Source: Collybiopsis luxurians FD-317 M1 (Eukaryota; Basidiomycota; Agaricomycetes; Agaricales; Omphalotaceae). Taken from it: a stretch of DNA of 64,000 nucleotides. A model generated the notes under the pieces. The model had not been told where the DNA came from. It ran no database searches and saw only the letters and a list, made by a program, of their open reading frames with translations. Below are positions 1 to 11,137 of this stretch, in pieces (position 1 is the first letter of the stretch; each line of letters opens with the position of its first letter). Both the position numbers and the translations under genes were made by a program. Location of the stretch: positions 1,465,297 to 1,529,296 of the forward strand of contig KN834750.1 of NCBI GenBank assembly GCA_000827265.1. The letters are read 5' to 3'.

Positions 1-354
1 CTCTTTTCTGTGAGATTCCGTCGGAAGCTCCGGTGATGGTGTTTTCTTGAGGCAGAGTTTGAGAACTGAGACATGGAATGCTACAGTTATTAAGACATGA
101 CATACCTGTAGAGAGACCTGGCCTATTATTTTCTGCATTCCAAAACGATCAATATAGATTCCAACCTGCGGTTTTTCGAGTTTGGAAGGCGGTTCAAGAC
201 CAGTTACCATAGCTGTATCGTTGACTCCTAGCGCCGATTCTATGGCAGACTGAGTCTTGAGGTCGGGTTTTGTTGATCGAGTAACTGCTAAATTGCGTCG
301 CGGCATCTGTTGCACATTTGTTAAATACATTATACACGAGGTCAAGCGCAACAT
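1..354 (-). CDS. 5' part of an unrecognised gene running off the left edge
   Basis: An open frame on the minus strand starts at the ATG at 352-354 and stays open to the window edge. It begins MLRLTSCIMYLTN and continues through VGIYIDRFGMQ. An in-frame intron with donor GTATGT near 110 and an AAG acceptor near 45 is possible; its length is a multiple of three, so the frame holds with or without it. A stop lies just upstream of the ATG, which supports this start. The basic N-terminus without early acidic residues would suit a mitochondrial presequence, but that is inference. The first MnSOD codon lies 620 bp away on the other strand. I do not recognise the family, and most of the protein is outside the window. 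Confidence 0.45.
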   Translation of the reverse strand, partial: MLRLTSCIMYLTNVQQMPRRNLAVTRSTKPDLKTQSAIESALGVNDTAMVTGLEPPSKLEKPQVGIYIDRFGMQKIIGQVSLQVCHVLITVAFHVSVLKLCLKKTPSPELPTESHRKE

Positions 355-974
355 AGCTCACTTTGGCTCCATATTTTGAGCTATCTAAATTTCTAATCTG
401 CCTTTGACTGGAGGAGGAGCTTGAAGGTGTACTGAAGGTGGTAACAGTGGTTGAGCCTTGCGAATTCCAAGCTTTAGACATTGGAATTGGAATTTGGGGT
501 TTGACAGCGGGAGGTATCTCTGAATATTCTGTAGTTGATAAAAAGTTACCCCAGTGTTGCGGTGAGTTGGTAATGAAGAGACGGATGGGGTAAAGGAGAA
601 GATTTGGGGACAAGTCACCAGAAGAAAAGTGGGAAATTGCTAAGCGCTCAAGTTATTTTCATAAGCTTCTGACGGAGTGGGTAAATCCGCGACTCGACTC
701 GACTCAATTCAATTCAAAGCCTTGTGAAATTGTCGCAGGGCAAGTTCCACGGGTGCAACGCATATACTGTCGAATCAAATCGCGAGCAATATCCTTGACT
801 AGGTAAGTATCGGGACCGGGGTCTACAGCCTCAGAGACTAGACGCAAGCGCGAGCACGTGATATGACGCCATATCTAGATTATCAAAAAATATCATCTGA
901 GTAAACTTGTTTGACGGAATCTCTGCGTCGCTCCCTGGATTCGTAATCACTCAGACTCTCTATCTTGAACCACC
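355..974. other. divergent intergenic region
   Basis: This stretch separates the minus-strand gene at the left edge from MnSOD. Two overlapping minus-strand frames without homology cover part of it, including a Ser-rich stretch near 400-430. I treat them as chance or as 5' UTR. No clear TATA element was picked out. Confidence 0.4.
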
Positions 975-1803
975 ATGTCCCACACATTGCCTCCTCTCCC
1001 CTACGCCTACAATGCTCTTGAGCCATACATCTCTGAAGAGATCATGACTCTTCACCACACTAAGCATCACCAGACCTACGTCAACGCGCTCAACGCTGCC
1101 GAGGCTGCCTACGCCAAAGCTTCCACTCCCAAGGAGAGAATCGCTTTGCAGGCCGCCTTGAAATTCAACGGTGGTGGTAAGTCCAACACTTGAGACCTCC
1201 ATTCAATTTTTTTTTTTCACTGACGATTCGTTATCGATAGGTCACATTAACCATTCTTTGTTCTGGACCAACCTCGCTCAGTCCCACACTAAGGGCGGAA
1301 ACGGCGGTGTCCTCAAGGATGGTCCCTTGAAAGAGGCTATCAACTCAACCTTTGGATCCCTCGACAACCTCAAGAAGGAATTCAACGCAACTACCGCTGG
1401 TATTCAAGGTTCCGGTTGGGGCTGGGTCGTAAGTATCTAAGCTTTTCTCTTATCAGTCACCATCGCTACTTTTTCTGCTCCCTTCATTCATTCATCATAC
1501 TGATCGACCTTTCCATCACCTAGGGTGTCAACCCTAATACCAAACGTCTCGAGATCGTTACTACCGCTAACCAGGACCCTCTTCTCTCTCACGCCGTCGT
1601 CTTTGGTGTTGATATCTGGGAGCATGCCTTCTATCTGCAGTACAAGAACGTCAAGGTCGACGTAAGTTTTAACTTTTACTTCTTTCAAGCACGACATTTT
1701 GATCATTGTTTTCCCTTAGTATCTCAACGCTATCTGGAACGTCATCAACTTCGACGAGGCTGAGAAACGCTACGCGGAGGCTGTGGGTGGGGCCAAGCTC
1801 TAA
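975..1803 (+). CDS. sod2: Manganese superoxide dismutase, without presequence
   Basis: Converts superoxide to hydrogen peroxide and oxygen using manganese. Four exons: 975-1176, 1241-1428, 1524-1661 and 1720-1803, all with GT-AG introns. The N-terminal hairpin carries the first ligand His in [13 protein letters not shown], the second in HINHSLFW, and the Asp and His ligands in [11 protein letters not shown]. The QGSGWGW segment is the usual Fe/Mn-SOD active-site signature. The product is about 203 aa, normal for the mature domain. There is no mitochondrial presequence: the protein starts [13 protein letters not shown], directly at the mature domain. A cytosolic or peroxisomal MnSOD is therefore likely, a form known in basidiomycetes. 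The ATG lies in a good context (CACCATGTC). Confidence 0.95.
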
Positions 1804-2068
1804 AGTAAAATGAAGCGAAAGGATGGAACAAGTATTTGCTGTATTAACTAAAATTGGATCCGAAATAAATATGCTGTTTCTATCTCCCTAGAAATATGTA
1901 TTTGCTGATGTGACTCTGGCAGTGAGTGTGACTTTGAACCTAGAGGTCCAGATCTCAAAGTTAGATTTACAATGGCGATACCGCCCTAGTTTGAGTACTT
2001 CCTGATATACACGAATATGAACGCAACTGTGAGGTAATAATGGACAAGAGAGGAGTTACGCAAGCTCT

Positions 2069-3336
2069 TCAGCTTTTGGATTTCGCGGATTCTTCCCGAG
2101 TCCCTTCCTCGGCCTTCTGACTCTCGTCTCCATTCTCTGCGACATTTCCCTCAACCTTTTGCACTTCCTCCCATTCATCTGAATCGTCGACTGTCACCTG
2201 GCTTTCAGGTACCGGTTCTCCTTCAGAGTCTACATCCTCTTCTTTCCGGTGGATTCCTTCTTCAGCGACTGCAGCTGTCGAGAGGACATCCTCGGTAGGA
2301 GGGAAGTACTCTGGTATGAGTGACTCGTAGACCGATTTGTCCTTATCGCTCCATACGACGAAGATTGCGCGATCCAGCTGTGATGGGATACGCAGACTCA
2401 GTATCGTGAATCGTACATGAAAGTTGTATCCACCATCGCATAGGATGGATGGCCGGATGAACGAACCTTGAACATCCCCTCCACATCCGACTCGGCTTCG
2501 AAATGTTTCCGAATGACATTCAACGCGATATGTGTCGCGTCTTCAATTGGGTAACCGTAGATTCCTGTGGATATCGATGGGAATGCCTAGAATTACAGTA
2601 GACGGGATAATTGAATTAATCGTGTAGGAGAACGGGGCATGGACGCATACGATATGTCTCAAAGAGTTCTTCACCGCCAGATCGAGACTGGTTTGATAAC
2701 ACGATGCAAGTTGTTGAGATTTGATATCCACCGACGTGGGTGAATAGATGGGTCCGACAGTGTGTATGACGTGTTTACTGGAGGTGTTGTGGGCATAAGT
2801 TTTAACGGAGAGAAGGAATGTAGACTTACGATGGGAGATTGTACCCTCCTGTTATTTTGGAAAACCCCGTATCGCAACCGTGTAGGGTTCTACCTGATCA
2901 ACGAAGATTGTCAAACGATATAAAATGAGGAGGATTAACAGACGTACATTCGGCCAACAATTTAGGTCCAGCAGCAGCGTGTATGGCTCCATCAACACCT
3001 CCGCCACCTACAACACACGAGCTCGACATGCACAGATGGGATTCATAGATCCACAACTTACCCAAGAGACTTTTATTCGCTGCATTGACAATCGAATCAA
3101 TTTCAAGTTTCGTTATATCTCCTTGACTAGACGAATGAGAGTATTGCACTGGCGTCCAAACAGGGTATTTACAACAGGGAAACCCTTTCCAACAAAGCCG
3201 AGTTGGGCTTGAATCTTTGCGTCTTGGCTGGTTTGAGTATAGAGGATTTATACAATTCTGAAATGGATTTGATATCTGCAAGCTTGATAACAGATTTCTT
3301 GAGCATTGGCTCCGAGTCAGAATCAGAGTCGGACAT
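2069..3336 (-). CDS. Macro-domain protein (MacroD-type ADP-ribose hydrolase)
   Basis: Probably hydrolyses ADP-ribose derivatives such as O-acetyl-ADP-ribose, ADP-ribose 1''-phosphate or mono-ADP-ribosyl groups. The N-terminus is [14 protein letters not shown]. The first intron (3127-3172) joins to give [16 protein letters not shown], the adenine-ribose binding motif. The next exons give [15 protein letters not shown], the catalytic loop, then [30 protein letters not shown] and [12 protein letters not shown]. All are in the order expected for MacroD-type domains. About 60 acidic residues follow, including DDSDEWEEV, ending in a Lys/Ser-rich tail. There are about six introns. The start at 3336 lies only 88 bp from the divergent tyrosyl-tRNA synthetase. 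The family is certain; the physiological substrate is inferred. Confidence 0.88.
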
Positions 3337-3424
3337 TGATGGTGGAATGTGGTAAAAGTGTCAAGTCAATTAATTTGTTCTTTTTTTCGAGTCATCATCT
3401 GCAACTTGCTTCCTACTTTCATCC
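3337..3424. promoter_or_regulatory. 88-bp divergent promoter, macro-domain gene / TyrRS
   Basis: Only 88 bp separate the two start codons. The spacer is T-rich on the plus strand (a run of seven T near 3380) and must hold the core promoters or start sites of both genes, so joint regulation is plausible. No TATA box is obvious. Confidence 0.55.
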
Positions 3425-5057
3425 ATGGCCGACCCTTCTTCTTCATCGGTAGTAGAACTTTCGCCAGAACAAAATGCTCAATATGAGATGATTACTCGGA
3501 GACTACAAGAGGTTCTTGGCGGCGATGCTATCAAGACCATTCTGAAGGAAGGAAAATCGCCCAAGGCTTATTGGGGTATGTATTTTTCCTCGTGCTACCT
3601 ACTTGTATCGAATACTCATGTTGGTTCACGTATAGGAACTGCACCCACTGGTCGACGTGAGCTGGATGTTTCTCGATCTTGAATAACACTCAATGACACA
3701 AACGATCCCTAGCACATATTGGATACTTTGTCCCACTAACGAAAATTGCGGATTTCTTAAGAGCGGGTGTAGTGGTGCGCACTGCAGTAACGCATGCCGT
3801 TCTCCTATATACTCATTGATTTTCAGGTCAAAGTTCTGCTGGCAGGTACGTCGAGTGTCCGTTACGGCGTATTCGAGTCATACTAATCACCCTTCCTACA
3901 GACGTCCATGCCTTCCTAGACAACCTAAAAGCTCCCATCGAACTCGTCCAACACAGAACAGAGTACTACAAATACATCCTCCTCGCAGTTTTCCAATCTC
4001 TCGGCATACCCACATCAAAACTCATCTTCGTCCAAGGATCATCTTACCAGCTTACCCGGGAATACAACATGGATAATTACCGGTTATGTGCCACCGTTAC
4101 AGAGCACGATGCGAAAAAGGCCGGAGCTGAAGTCGTGAAACAGGTCGAGAGTCCGTTACTGAGTGGACTGCTCTATCCCGGTCTTCAGGCGCTGGACGAA
4201 CAGTACCTAGACGTGGATTTCCAGTTTGGTGGTGCTGATCAAGTACATCTCTTTCCTTCTCTTCCACCTCTAGCCAGCTCATTTTCTTCTGACAGAGAAA
4301 AATCTTCACATTCGCAGAACTCTACCTCCCTCGACTAGGCTACCGCAAACGATCGCACCTTATGAACGCCATGGTCCCCGGTCTCATGGGCGGCAAGATG
4401 TCTTCCTCCGATCCAAATTCAAAAATCGACTTTCTCGATTCCCCAGAGGCGGTAAAGAAGAAAATAAAAGCTGCCTTTTGCGAGCCTGGAAACATAGAAG
4501 ACAACGGGCTGCTCTCATTCGCTGAAGCGGTTCTGTTCCCCATCTCTCAACTTAAATCAGACCAGGCAAAGGGAACCGGAATCGTCGATACAGAAGGGAA
4601 GGAGGTATTATCTGCCGATCCTAAGCCGTTCACGTCGGATAACGCGCCGGAAGGGACGCTGTTTACTGTGACGACAAAGTTTGATGGAGATCTGCATTTC
4701 AAGACGTTCGAAGAACTAAGACAGGCGTTCAAGGAGGAAAAGATCCACCCTGGAGATTTGAAGCCTGCGATGACGAACGCGATTAATAGATTGTTGGATC
4801 CGATTAGGAAGGCATTTGAGGAGAATGAAGACTTTCAAAAGGTCGAGAAGCTGGCGTACCCTGATCCCAATGCAAAGCAGCCAGCTAAGAAGAAGAAGGC
4901 GAGTAGATCTTTGTGACTATTTCTCGTCTGTCTGACTTTGGTGTAGGAAAAGGTTTACCACCCGCCTCCCCCTGGAAAGGGAAAGAACGCAAAGCCAGTT
5001 GAGGGTGCCGCTGGTTCTGTGGAAACGTCAAATGGTCAAGCTGCTGGTGCCTCATAG
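3425..5057 (+). CDS. TYS1: Tyrosyl-tRNA synthetase, cytosolic
   Basis: Charges tRNA-Tyr with tyrosine; class I aminoacyl-tRNA synthetase of the eukaryotic cytosolic type. Exon 1 (3425-3575) ends at AYWG and joins at 3636 to GTAPTGR, then an intron joins GR to HIGYFVPL, placing the HIGH-class motif across a splice site. Later exons give [18 protein letters not shown], the [11 protein letters not shown] helix, [16 protein letters not shown], and GGKMSSSDP, the KMSKS loop. A Lys-rich tail follows. The 3' end is uncertain: a GC-AG intron (4899-4946) leads to a stop at 5057, a GT donor at 4903 would end the protein at 5002, and read-through would stop at 4916. All three change only the tail. Confidence 0.93.
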
Positions 5058-5893
5058 ACTTTCGAGAACTCGGGTGATTTCTGGGGCTGTCACGGTGCTG
5101 TATGCACCAGTAATACGATGATGATACCTTCAGAGTTGGCATGTTACGTTAGAGTAAGCCTCAGTTGAAACCTGTCTCTGAAGCCGATTATTTCTTCCGA
5201 ATAAGGAATCCTAAAACTACCGGTCAAAAAAAGTCTTTCTCGCCACGGCGCGGGCAAAGTTGTAAATATGCTTCCAAAAGGGGAACTTTCGCACGGGGAT
5301 CCTAATCAGCCTTGACTATCTTCGCCCTCCGACGGCTCTACGCAGCATATGATTAGCGTTATACGACAAAGTGGGTATCTCAACTGAATGTGTGGAGAGT
5401 TCCCTAGAGGCCCTCGGAGATAGGTAGGAAGAAAACAATGCAAGCGTTCAACCTTCTCAAGGTCATCAGGCTGATGTTGGCTGATTGGTTTCTTTGCCTT
5501 CTTGATGGTATAACATCTAAACCTCGATGCACCCAGTATACATTCGCTGGATCCTGCTCATCGAATCCAGCCTGCATAACCGAGGTGCTCACAGGTATCA
5601 AGAGGATATCGATTACCCTTGCTTCCTCCCAGAATTATCCATTTCCCGAGCTGGTCTTGGAGTATAGTTGTTGACATACCCTTAGAGGACGGTTGTTTCT
5701 TGTATTCTCTCTCGAACTCAAGCTCTTCTCTTTACTTTCCTCCTTATATGCATAAATTCGACCATACCAGCGGCGCATGCATCTCCCATTCTCGATAATC
5801 ATTCCCATACTCTTGTATCAAATTCCTCCACACCTGCAACCCTATATCGCCGAAACTTTCCTTTCCCGCTTGGTCGGCTAGTGATCACCCAAG
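5058..5893. other. intergenic, no gene seen
   Basis: Between TyrRS and the next plus-strand gene. Only short unconserved open frames are present on either strand, and I see no repeat or RNA gene. The right end is presumably the promoter of the gene that starts at 5894. Confidence 0.4.
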
Positions 5894-6802
5894 ATGATGA
5901 ATTCTTTGGAATTCGTTACGTTTCAAGTGTAAGTTTTCTGTTTATTTAGAATCCTCCTATTGATGGCCGAAAATGCTTCATCGTGCCCCTTGCTTTGTAC
6001 GCATAGAGAAAGGCCGACGAATACATCAACGCAGGAAAACTGACAGCTATCCCTGCTTCGTCTCAACTATGGGAGAAGAAGCGTATGTTTCCCCAAAGGC
6101 CGGGATATATCCGTTTCCCTTATCCAAGTGAGTGACTTCTCATTACCTGGATCCCTTCGCCTCTCAACCTATGTTTCAATTTTTCCACTTTCCCTCCCTG
6201 ATCATCTTCGTGCAGTGCTAACATTGAAGTCGATTCAGCGATCATCGCATTGTAATCTCCCAGCTTTCAACTGCCTGACAGTTTCACGAACTGGTTCGAA
6301 CGCAACTGTATTGTATTTATTAGCAGAACCAAGATTCTCTCCAAAAACACTCCAAAAGTATATGCGCCGACCTTTGTTTATCTTATGGCTAAAAGGTAAC
6401 CTAAACCGTCTGAACTTTTCGTCCTAGTTTTTCATAGCCGAGACGAAACTTTTAGGCGACGGTAACGGTAAGAAAATCCAAGCCTATCTCGAAAAACATG
6501 GGAAATTCGCTTTCGGCCAAACTAAACCATTTCCGTATTATTTCGGGCAGAAGAACATGCAAGCGGTTATACCGCCTCTATACCTCGGGCCTTCTGCCAA
6601 CTTTCCCAAGTACGACGATGATGGATTGGAAACACAACCAATGTTTGTGCGAGATGACACTCTGGGAATCAAAGCAGATTGTGTCATTTTAGGATCAATG
6701 GGTGGGTTTTCAAGGGTTTCAACTGATGAAATATGGCAGTCGACTGCAAAGTGGGAAGAGTGGTGGATTACCGATTGGCCTAAAGGTGTTAAAGCGCATT
6801 GA
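5894..6802 (+). CDS. Unrecognised small protein, about four exons
   Basis: I do not recognise this family. The start MMNSLEFVTFQ is followed by an intron, then KADEYINAGKLTAIP and a stretch ending RFPYP. A further intron (about 6123-6213) leads to LYLLAEPRFSPKTLQKYM, and the last splice joins WLKG to DGNGKKIQAYLEK. The C-terminal exon is the best supported: FGQTKPFPYYFGQKN, LYLGPSANFPKYDDD, LGIKADCVILGSMGG and WEEWWITDWPKG before the stop. The frame holds across every inferred splice, with GT-AG ends. No signal peptide or membrane segment is visible, so a soluble intracellular protein of about 230 aa is likely. The last exon is rich in Trp and aromatic residues. Confidence 0.55.
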
Positions 6803-7109
6803 AAGAAAGCTTCGCCTCGTCCTATTAATTAGGAAGATTTTTAAAGTAACAGTGTAAAACAGGGTAGCAAAGTTGTGAACTCTATCAATATCGATCATGA
6901 ACGATAGCATGAGTTACAGCCCGAACAAAAAACCAGCTCATAAAAGCCCTAGAATGCTTAAGATACATACGACAGTGCATAAGCTACGAAAACCATTACA
7001 AAATGACTTGTCCTTTAGTGAGTACATAGACAGACAAAAGGAATAAATAAGATCGTGAATGAAAACTGACGTCAAAGTATTGGAAGTAAGAATTGAGCGT
7101 TAAGCCGCC
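6803..7109. other. convergent intergenic region
   Basis: Holds the 3' ends of two converging genes. AT-rich; no gene or repeat seen. Confidence 0.4.
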
Positions 7110-8242
7110 TTAGCTATGATCTGACTTTTGCGCCGCGGAGCCTCCTTCGTCATCTGCTATACCATTTATTGATCCGGAGACTGTGGTCTGGGAAGCAGCA
7201 GCGTGGGCGGCGGCATTTGCCTGCGCTTGGGCAACAGCGACAGCTGCAGCTGCAGCTTGCGCTTGAAACGGAGTGGGGACGACGAGGGATCTGTGAAATC
7301 GGGCGCGAAACTCATTGGCAGTAGCAGAAGTAGGATTGACATCCGGCGGAGCTGAGTTTGAAGGATTTGGAACGAAGGATTGCTGCGCTGTGTAAGGTGG
7401 CTGTGATGCATCGAAAGGTTGCTGAGGTTGCCGACGCTACGGAAAAGTCAGCAATATGGTCTATACGAGTGGGTGATACATACCTGGCGGTCCCATTGAT
7501 CCCAAGCGTCAGCAATGATGGGCTCAAGGCTAGCAAGCTCCTCATTGCTCATCTGGAGACTGTTCAACAGATGTTGCTTTAGTAGCGGAGCACATGAGAA
7601 GCTCAATAGGAGAGTGGTAGCAAACATTTGGCCACCGTGTCCTTGGGTCGCAAGATTAGGGGTAAAGGAATTTTCGTTCGGATCATCGCTGACTGACTGC
7701 TGTATCATGCCTGGCGGGGGAGGAGATATCATTGCCGCATGGAACCCTGCCTGCGCGTCTACACCATAAGGAATCTGACCTGCAGCCCCAGCGGATGGAC
7801 CTTGTGCTCCGCCAGATACGTCATTGCCCATATCCATGCCCAGTTCCCGCATCTTTCTCTGTTTAACAAGAGCGCGGTGCTTCCGCTGTCTATCTCTGGC
7901 AGCAGCACGCACTCGGTCGCGCCTGGCTTCTTCTTCGGGGGTCAGTTGCGGCTCATTGCGCGGAGGTTGAACGGGGGAAGCAGGAGCAGCGACGGGGACA
8001 GGAATGGGAGGGGGATTTGCAGGATTTCTCTGGGGCGGAGGATGGACATAGTTCACTGGAATACCGAGTCTATCTCTTTCCCTTTTCCTCCTCTGTCTTT
8101 CAGCAGCCTTTTCCCTCTTAATGCGCTGGCTGGGGGTCTCGTTTTCTCGATTTCGTTTTCTGCTATTCTGAGGGGAAGTAGTCGGTGTTAGGGTTGTGGC
8201 ATCCATTATCATATTGGCCTCCATCTCCTTCAACAGACACAA
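7110..8242 (-). CDS. Basic, Ala/Gln/Pro-rich nuclear-type protein
   Basis: Two exons, 7484-8242 and 7110-7436, joined by a GT-AG intron with frame kept. The N-terminal part has a strongly basic run, RKRNRENETPSQRIKREKA followed by RQRRKRERDR, and a second one around RDRQRKHRALVKQRKMREL. These resemble nuclear-localisation or DNA-binding basic regions. No leucine zipper with regular heptads is apparent, so I do not call it bZIP. A Pro-rich linker lies between the two. The second half is rich in Gln and Ala, with an Ala/Gln run near the C-terminus. The first ATG gives MCLLKEME, but MEANMIMD or MDATTL a few codons later may be the true start. Probably a nuclear protein; function unknown. Confidence 0.65.
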
Positions 8243-8639
8243 GCAGGTCCTCGACTTGATCCGCCTGTGACTCTGGCGCGTTCCAGTGACAGTATTCGTG
8301 ACCGACCAGTGGTTTAGAGTGACGAGAAAGGGTCACAACACAACTCGTTCAAAAATGGAAATACCCTCTACCCGGTGGCGTAGGAATACACAGCCTCATC
8401 GCCTAACAGAGACAAATAACGAGTCGCAGTGCTCTGTACAATCTTTTACATGCATTTCTCGACAGCTTCGCCAGATAAGCACATAATAGGAACGGTAAAT
8501 CGGTAACCTACTGTGATTCGTTATCCACTCGGTGGCCACCACAGTTTCGCCTGCCTACCATGCTGAGTGTATGATCTCTGTCAATTGAGAGGAAGACATT
8601 GAATCTATTTCCAATCCATTCGACTCGTTCTAGCTTAGC

Positions 8640-9300
8640 TTCAGCGTGCATTTAAATCAGTTCTGCAGACAACGAGCTCGTTACAGATTAAACTTTGTCG
8701 AAATTGAGGATATCCTCATACGACCTTTGTCAACTCCGATGATAGCGTTTTCCAAAATTTCTGGATGGCGAGAGCTTCAAGATTGCTTCAAGATGCTGGT
8801 TTATGAGATCCTTCACTACTAACAAGTTGCATTTGGCTTTCAAGCACTTTCCCCAGTCCACGTCTGGCAGATACCAACATAACTCAAGATTTTACTACCA
8901 ATGCAAAAATTGGTTTATGTTCCTTTGTGATCAGATTGCTTCAAGTTCATACGATTGAAGTACTTCAATGAAGTCGTGGTGGGCTCGAAATGGTAATCTT
9001 GTAAGCAAGCCCAGGATAATTTTTCCGGCGCGCAGGCGTGTATCACGGATTCACGACATGTGGAGAAGAGATATAGCCAGTCAAGAGAAAAGTCGAGAGA
9101 CCTGATTATCTAACGTGCAATTTACCCAGACGTTGTGCAAACAGAACTGAGGTAGATTGAGGCCTTATTTTGAAACGGCTAGTATTTGATTATTTTGCTT
9201 TCTAGATACCCAAGTCTGGTTTGGGGCCTGAGCAAGCGACTTCTTCGAATTGCAGGAAGCCATGCTATTGACCATGAGGAGGGCTATTACTTGAAAGAGA
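8640..9300 (+). pseudogene. decayed, internally deleted copy of the G-domain gene
   Basis: Several blocks match the intact gene downstream in the same order. Sequence near 8647 resembles that near 10838 (GTGCATTT then a CAG). The stretch 8805-8945 resembles 10965-11110, sharing AGATCCTTCA-like and GTTCCTTTGT words. The stretch 8970-9075 resembles 12845-12960, with GTCGTGGTGGGCTCG followed by GCGTGTATCACGG. The stretch 9115-9300 resembles 12985-13190, with a shared GAATTGCAGGA / GACTTGCAGGA block. About 1.7 kb of the intact gene, including the P-loop exon start, has no counterpart. Indels and stops break every frame. An ancient duplication followed by deletion is the simplest reading. Confidence 0.7.
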
Positions 9301-9439
9301 AGGCGTACGATAGTTTCAGATGTACATATAGGTAATACCGACCTGTAAATTTACCAACGCTTGATGATAGTGCGCCGCCTGAAGAACTTCCCCCTAGTAT
9401 CTTTATCATGTGCAGAGGTAACCTGTCCATCCATATAAC

Positions 9440-10240
9440 GCTCGGGTCTTCAAAAAAGATCGGAGTTATTCCCCCTGATTAGGCTCGTACCCAGCCTGTC
9501 TATGAAGGCCGGTCTCACGAGGGCCTGTCAGCCTACGCCCCGATCAAGTAGACAACTTCTGATTCTTCTTCTCGCCCAGCCCAATCATAGTCAATGGAGT
9601 GACAGTCCCACTGATCCTGATCCTGGTAATTACATACGCACAAACACATTAGTGTCACACAGATCACCATGAACAAAGCTTACACTGGGAAACTTGCGCA
9701 CAGACTCTGACTACCTCTTTGCATTGAGGCTCCAGGTCGATTATATTGCTGCATGGTTCAAAGCCAACCTTGGTGGCAGCAAGGGGCGAAGGAACGTGGG
9801 AAATTTAAACGAGCCGACTTGATCACGCGATTACTACCGTACTTGGGATGATAACGCTCGCTTTGACATTTGCCTCGTTCGACGTTGACAAACATATACC
9901 TGATGCACTACCCACTACCGAAATACCTTACTCAGCTCCTCGAGCCGCGACTTTTGGGAGTATGTGGACTTTTCTGATTTAACAAGATTGCAAGACTTGC
10001 CAGAGAAGGTTAGGCAAAGCAAAGGTTTGATTAATCGGCGAGTTCCTAACGCTTCACGGGTTATCAACAGCTGGAATGACAGAAGAAACGCGTATGTTAA
10101 TCTGAATGTCGTACTTCGCATTTGATTGGTACCCAGAACACTCCAAAGCGTCATACCAATAATCCGTTTCATGCGAGAATTTGCCTACCCGCGAACTTCT
10201 GTAGAACCTTGGCATCCACTACCCCATCTACACGGATCTT
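9440..10240 (+). pseudogene. coding-like segments of an unrecognised gene, probably degraded
   Basis: Three plus-strand blocks lack a start codon but read like protein and are bounded by possible splice sites. Block 1 (about 9450-9630) includes LLILLLAQPNHSQWSDSP and ends before GTAATT. Block 2 (about 9680-9810) includes LRTDSDYLFALRLQVDYIAA then WFKANLGG. Block 3 (about 9935-10092) includes DFWEYVDFSDLTRLQDLPEK and VINSWNDRR; a donor at GCGTATGT joins in frame, through an intron of about 45 bp, to TLQSVIPIIRFMREFAYPR. Stops and unmatched phases between blocks suggest a broken gene, or exons I cannot join. The family is unknown to me. Confidence 0.35.
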
Positions 10241-11137
10241 GAAAATTTTACGTACATATTGTGCCAATACTCACCGTGCTCGGGTGAAAACGCGGTCGAT
10301 GTATTGACTTTTCGGTGGGTTTTTCCCAGAACAACGCCAGGCAAGTCGTGAAAGTGCACGGCCAGTGTCAGATTAGCTAAAGATTTGACAGGATAAGATC
10401 GGTGGGAGTTTTATCGTGACATTAGACGCCAAAAACTCGATGAGGGCTTGATTTGGGGGGCCAGAGGCTCATATCGTCAAGATCAATCTTACCCTCCTTT
10501 CTCTTCATATCCATCCGATTTCCTGGTCGAGCGTGTAGGACGATATGTTATTACTATTGCGAAATTTGATATCGCCCTCGGCAAGAGAAAAGGATGGCCC
10601 TCAGCTACACGCTACTCGCACGCCCACCGTCTGTTTCTATCGTCGGTGGACATACACTGGAAAAGTTCATCATGGGTTGTTGAAAAATCATCGGAATGTG
10701 GCACAGTATATGCCTCAACGTTGTTTTAATGTCTAAGGAGCATGTTCTGAAGCTCTACTTTGCATTCGATCTAGGTTCATTGCACTAATGTCGTAGTAGT
10801 TGGGCGCTAACCTGAGGCCCCGAGGTGAGCCTCAATGTGCATTTGAATTGGCTTTACAGCACTAAAAGTGGCAACATGCTCGTCATGGACCACTCTTCAT
10901 CAGATACCGAGATTAAGCTCTTCTCATACAGATTCCAATATTCCAATGGTTTTAAGCCTCCGGTCCATAGGATCCTTCACCACAAGGAGTTGATTCCGAC
11001 TTTTCGCATTGGCCCACCTATTAGTCTCCACTTCACCGGTCTGCAGGTACGCAAATGTCGCAAAATTTTACAAATGCAATGATTGGTTAGTGTTCCTTTG
11101 TAGTCGGATTCCCTCTTATCATCCAACTTTCGAACAG

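Larger units (their letters stand above)
8243..11137. other. gene-poor accessory region with decayed sequences
   Basis: About 2.9 kb without a secure gene. It contains a decayed copy of the downstream G-domain gene (8640-9300) and a run of coding-like plus-strand segments (9440-10240), both described separately. It also has an ORF of 93 codons at 10448-10729 without recognisable features. The stretch 10830-11100 is the likely 5' part of the G-domain gene; its exons could not be resolved. Confidence 0.5.

Noticed and set aside
194..613. 139-codon minus-strand ORF as the leftmost gene
   Set aside because: The frame that continues off the window (MLRLTSC start at 354) is different and better supported; the longer ORF ends in an artefactual stop.
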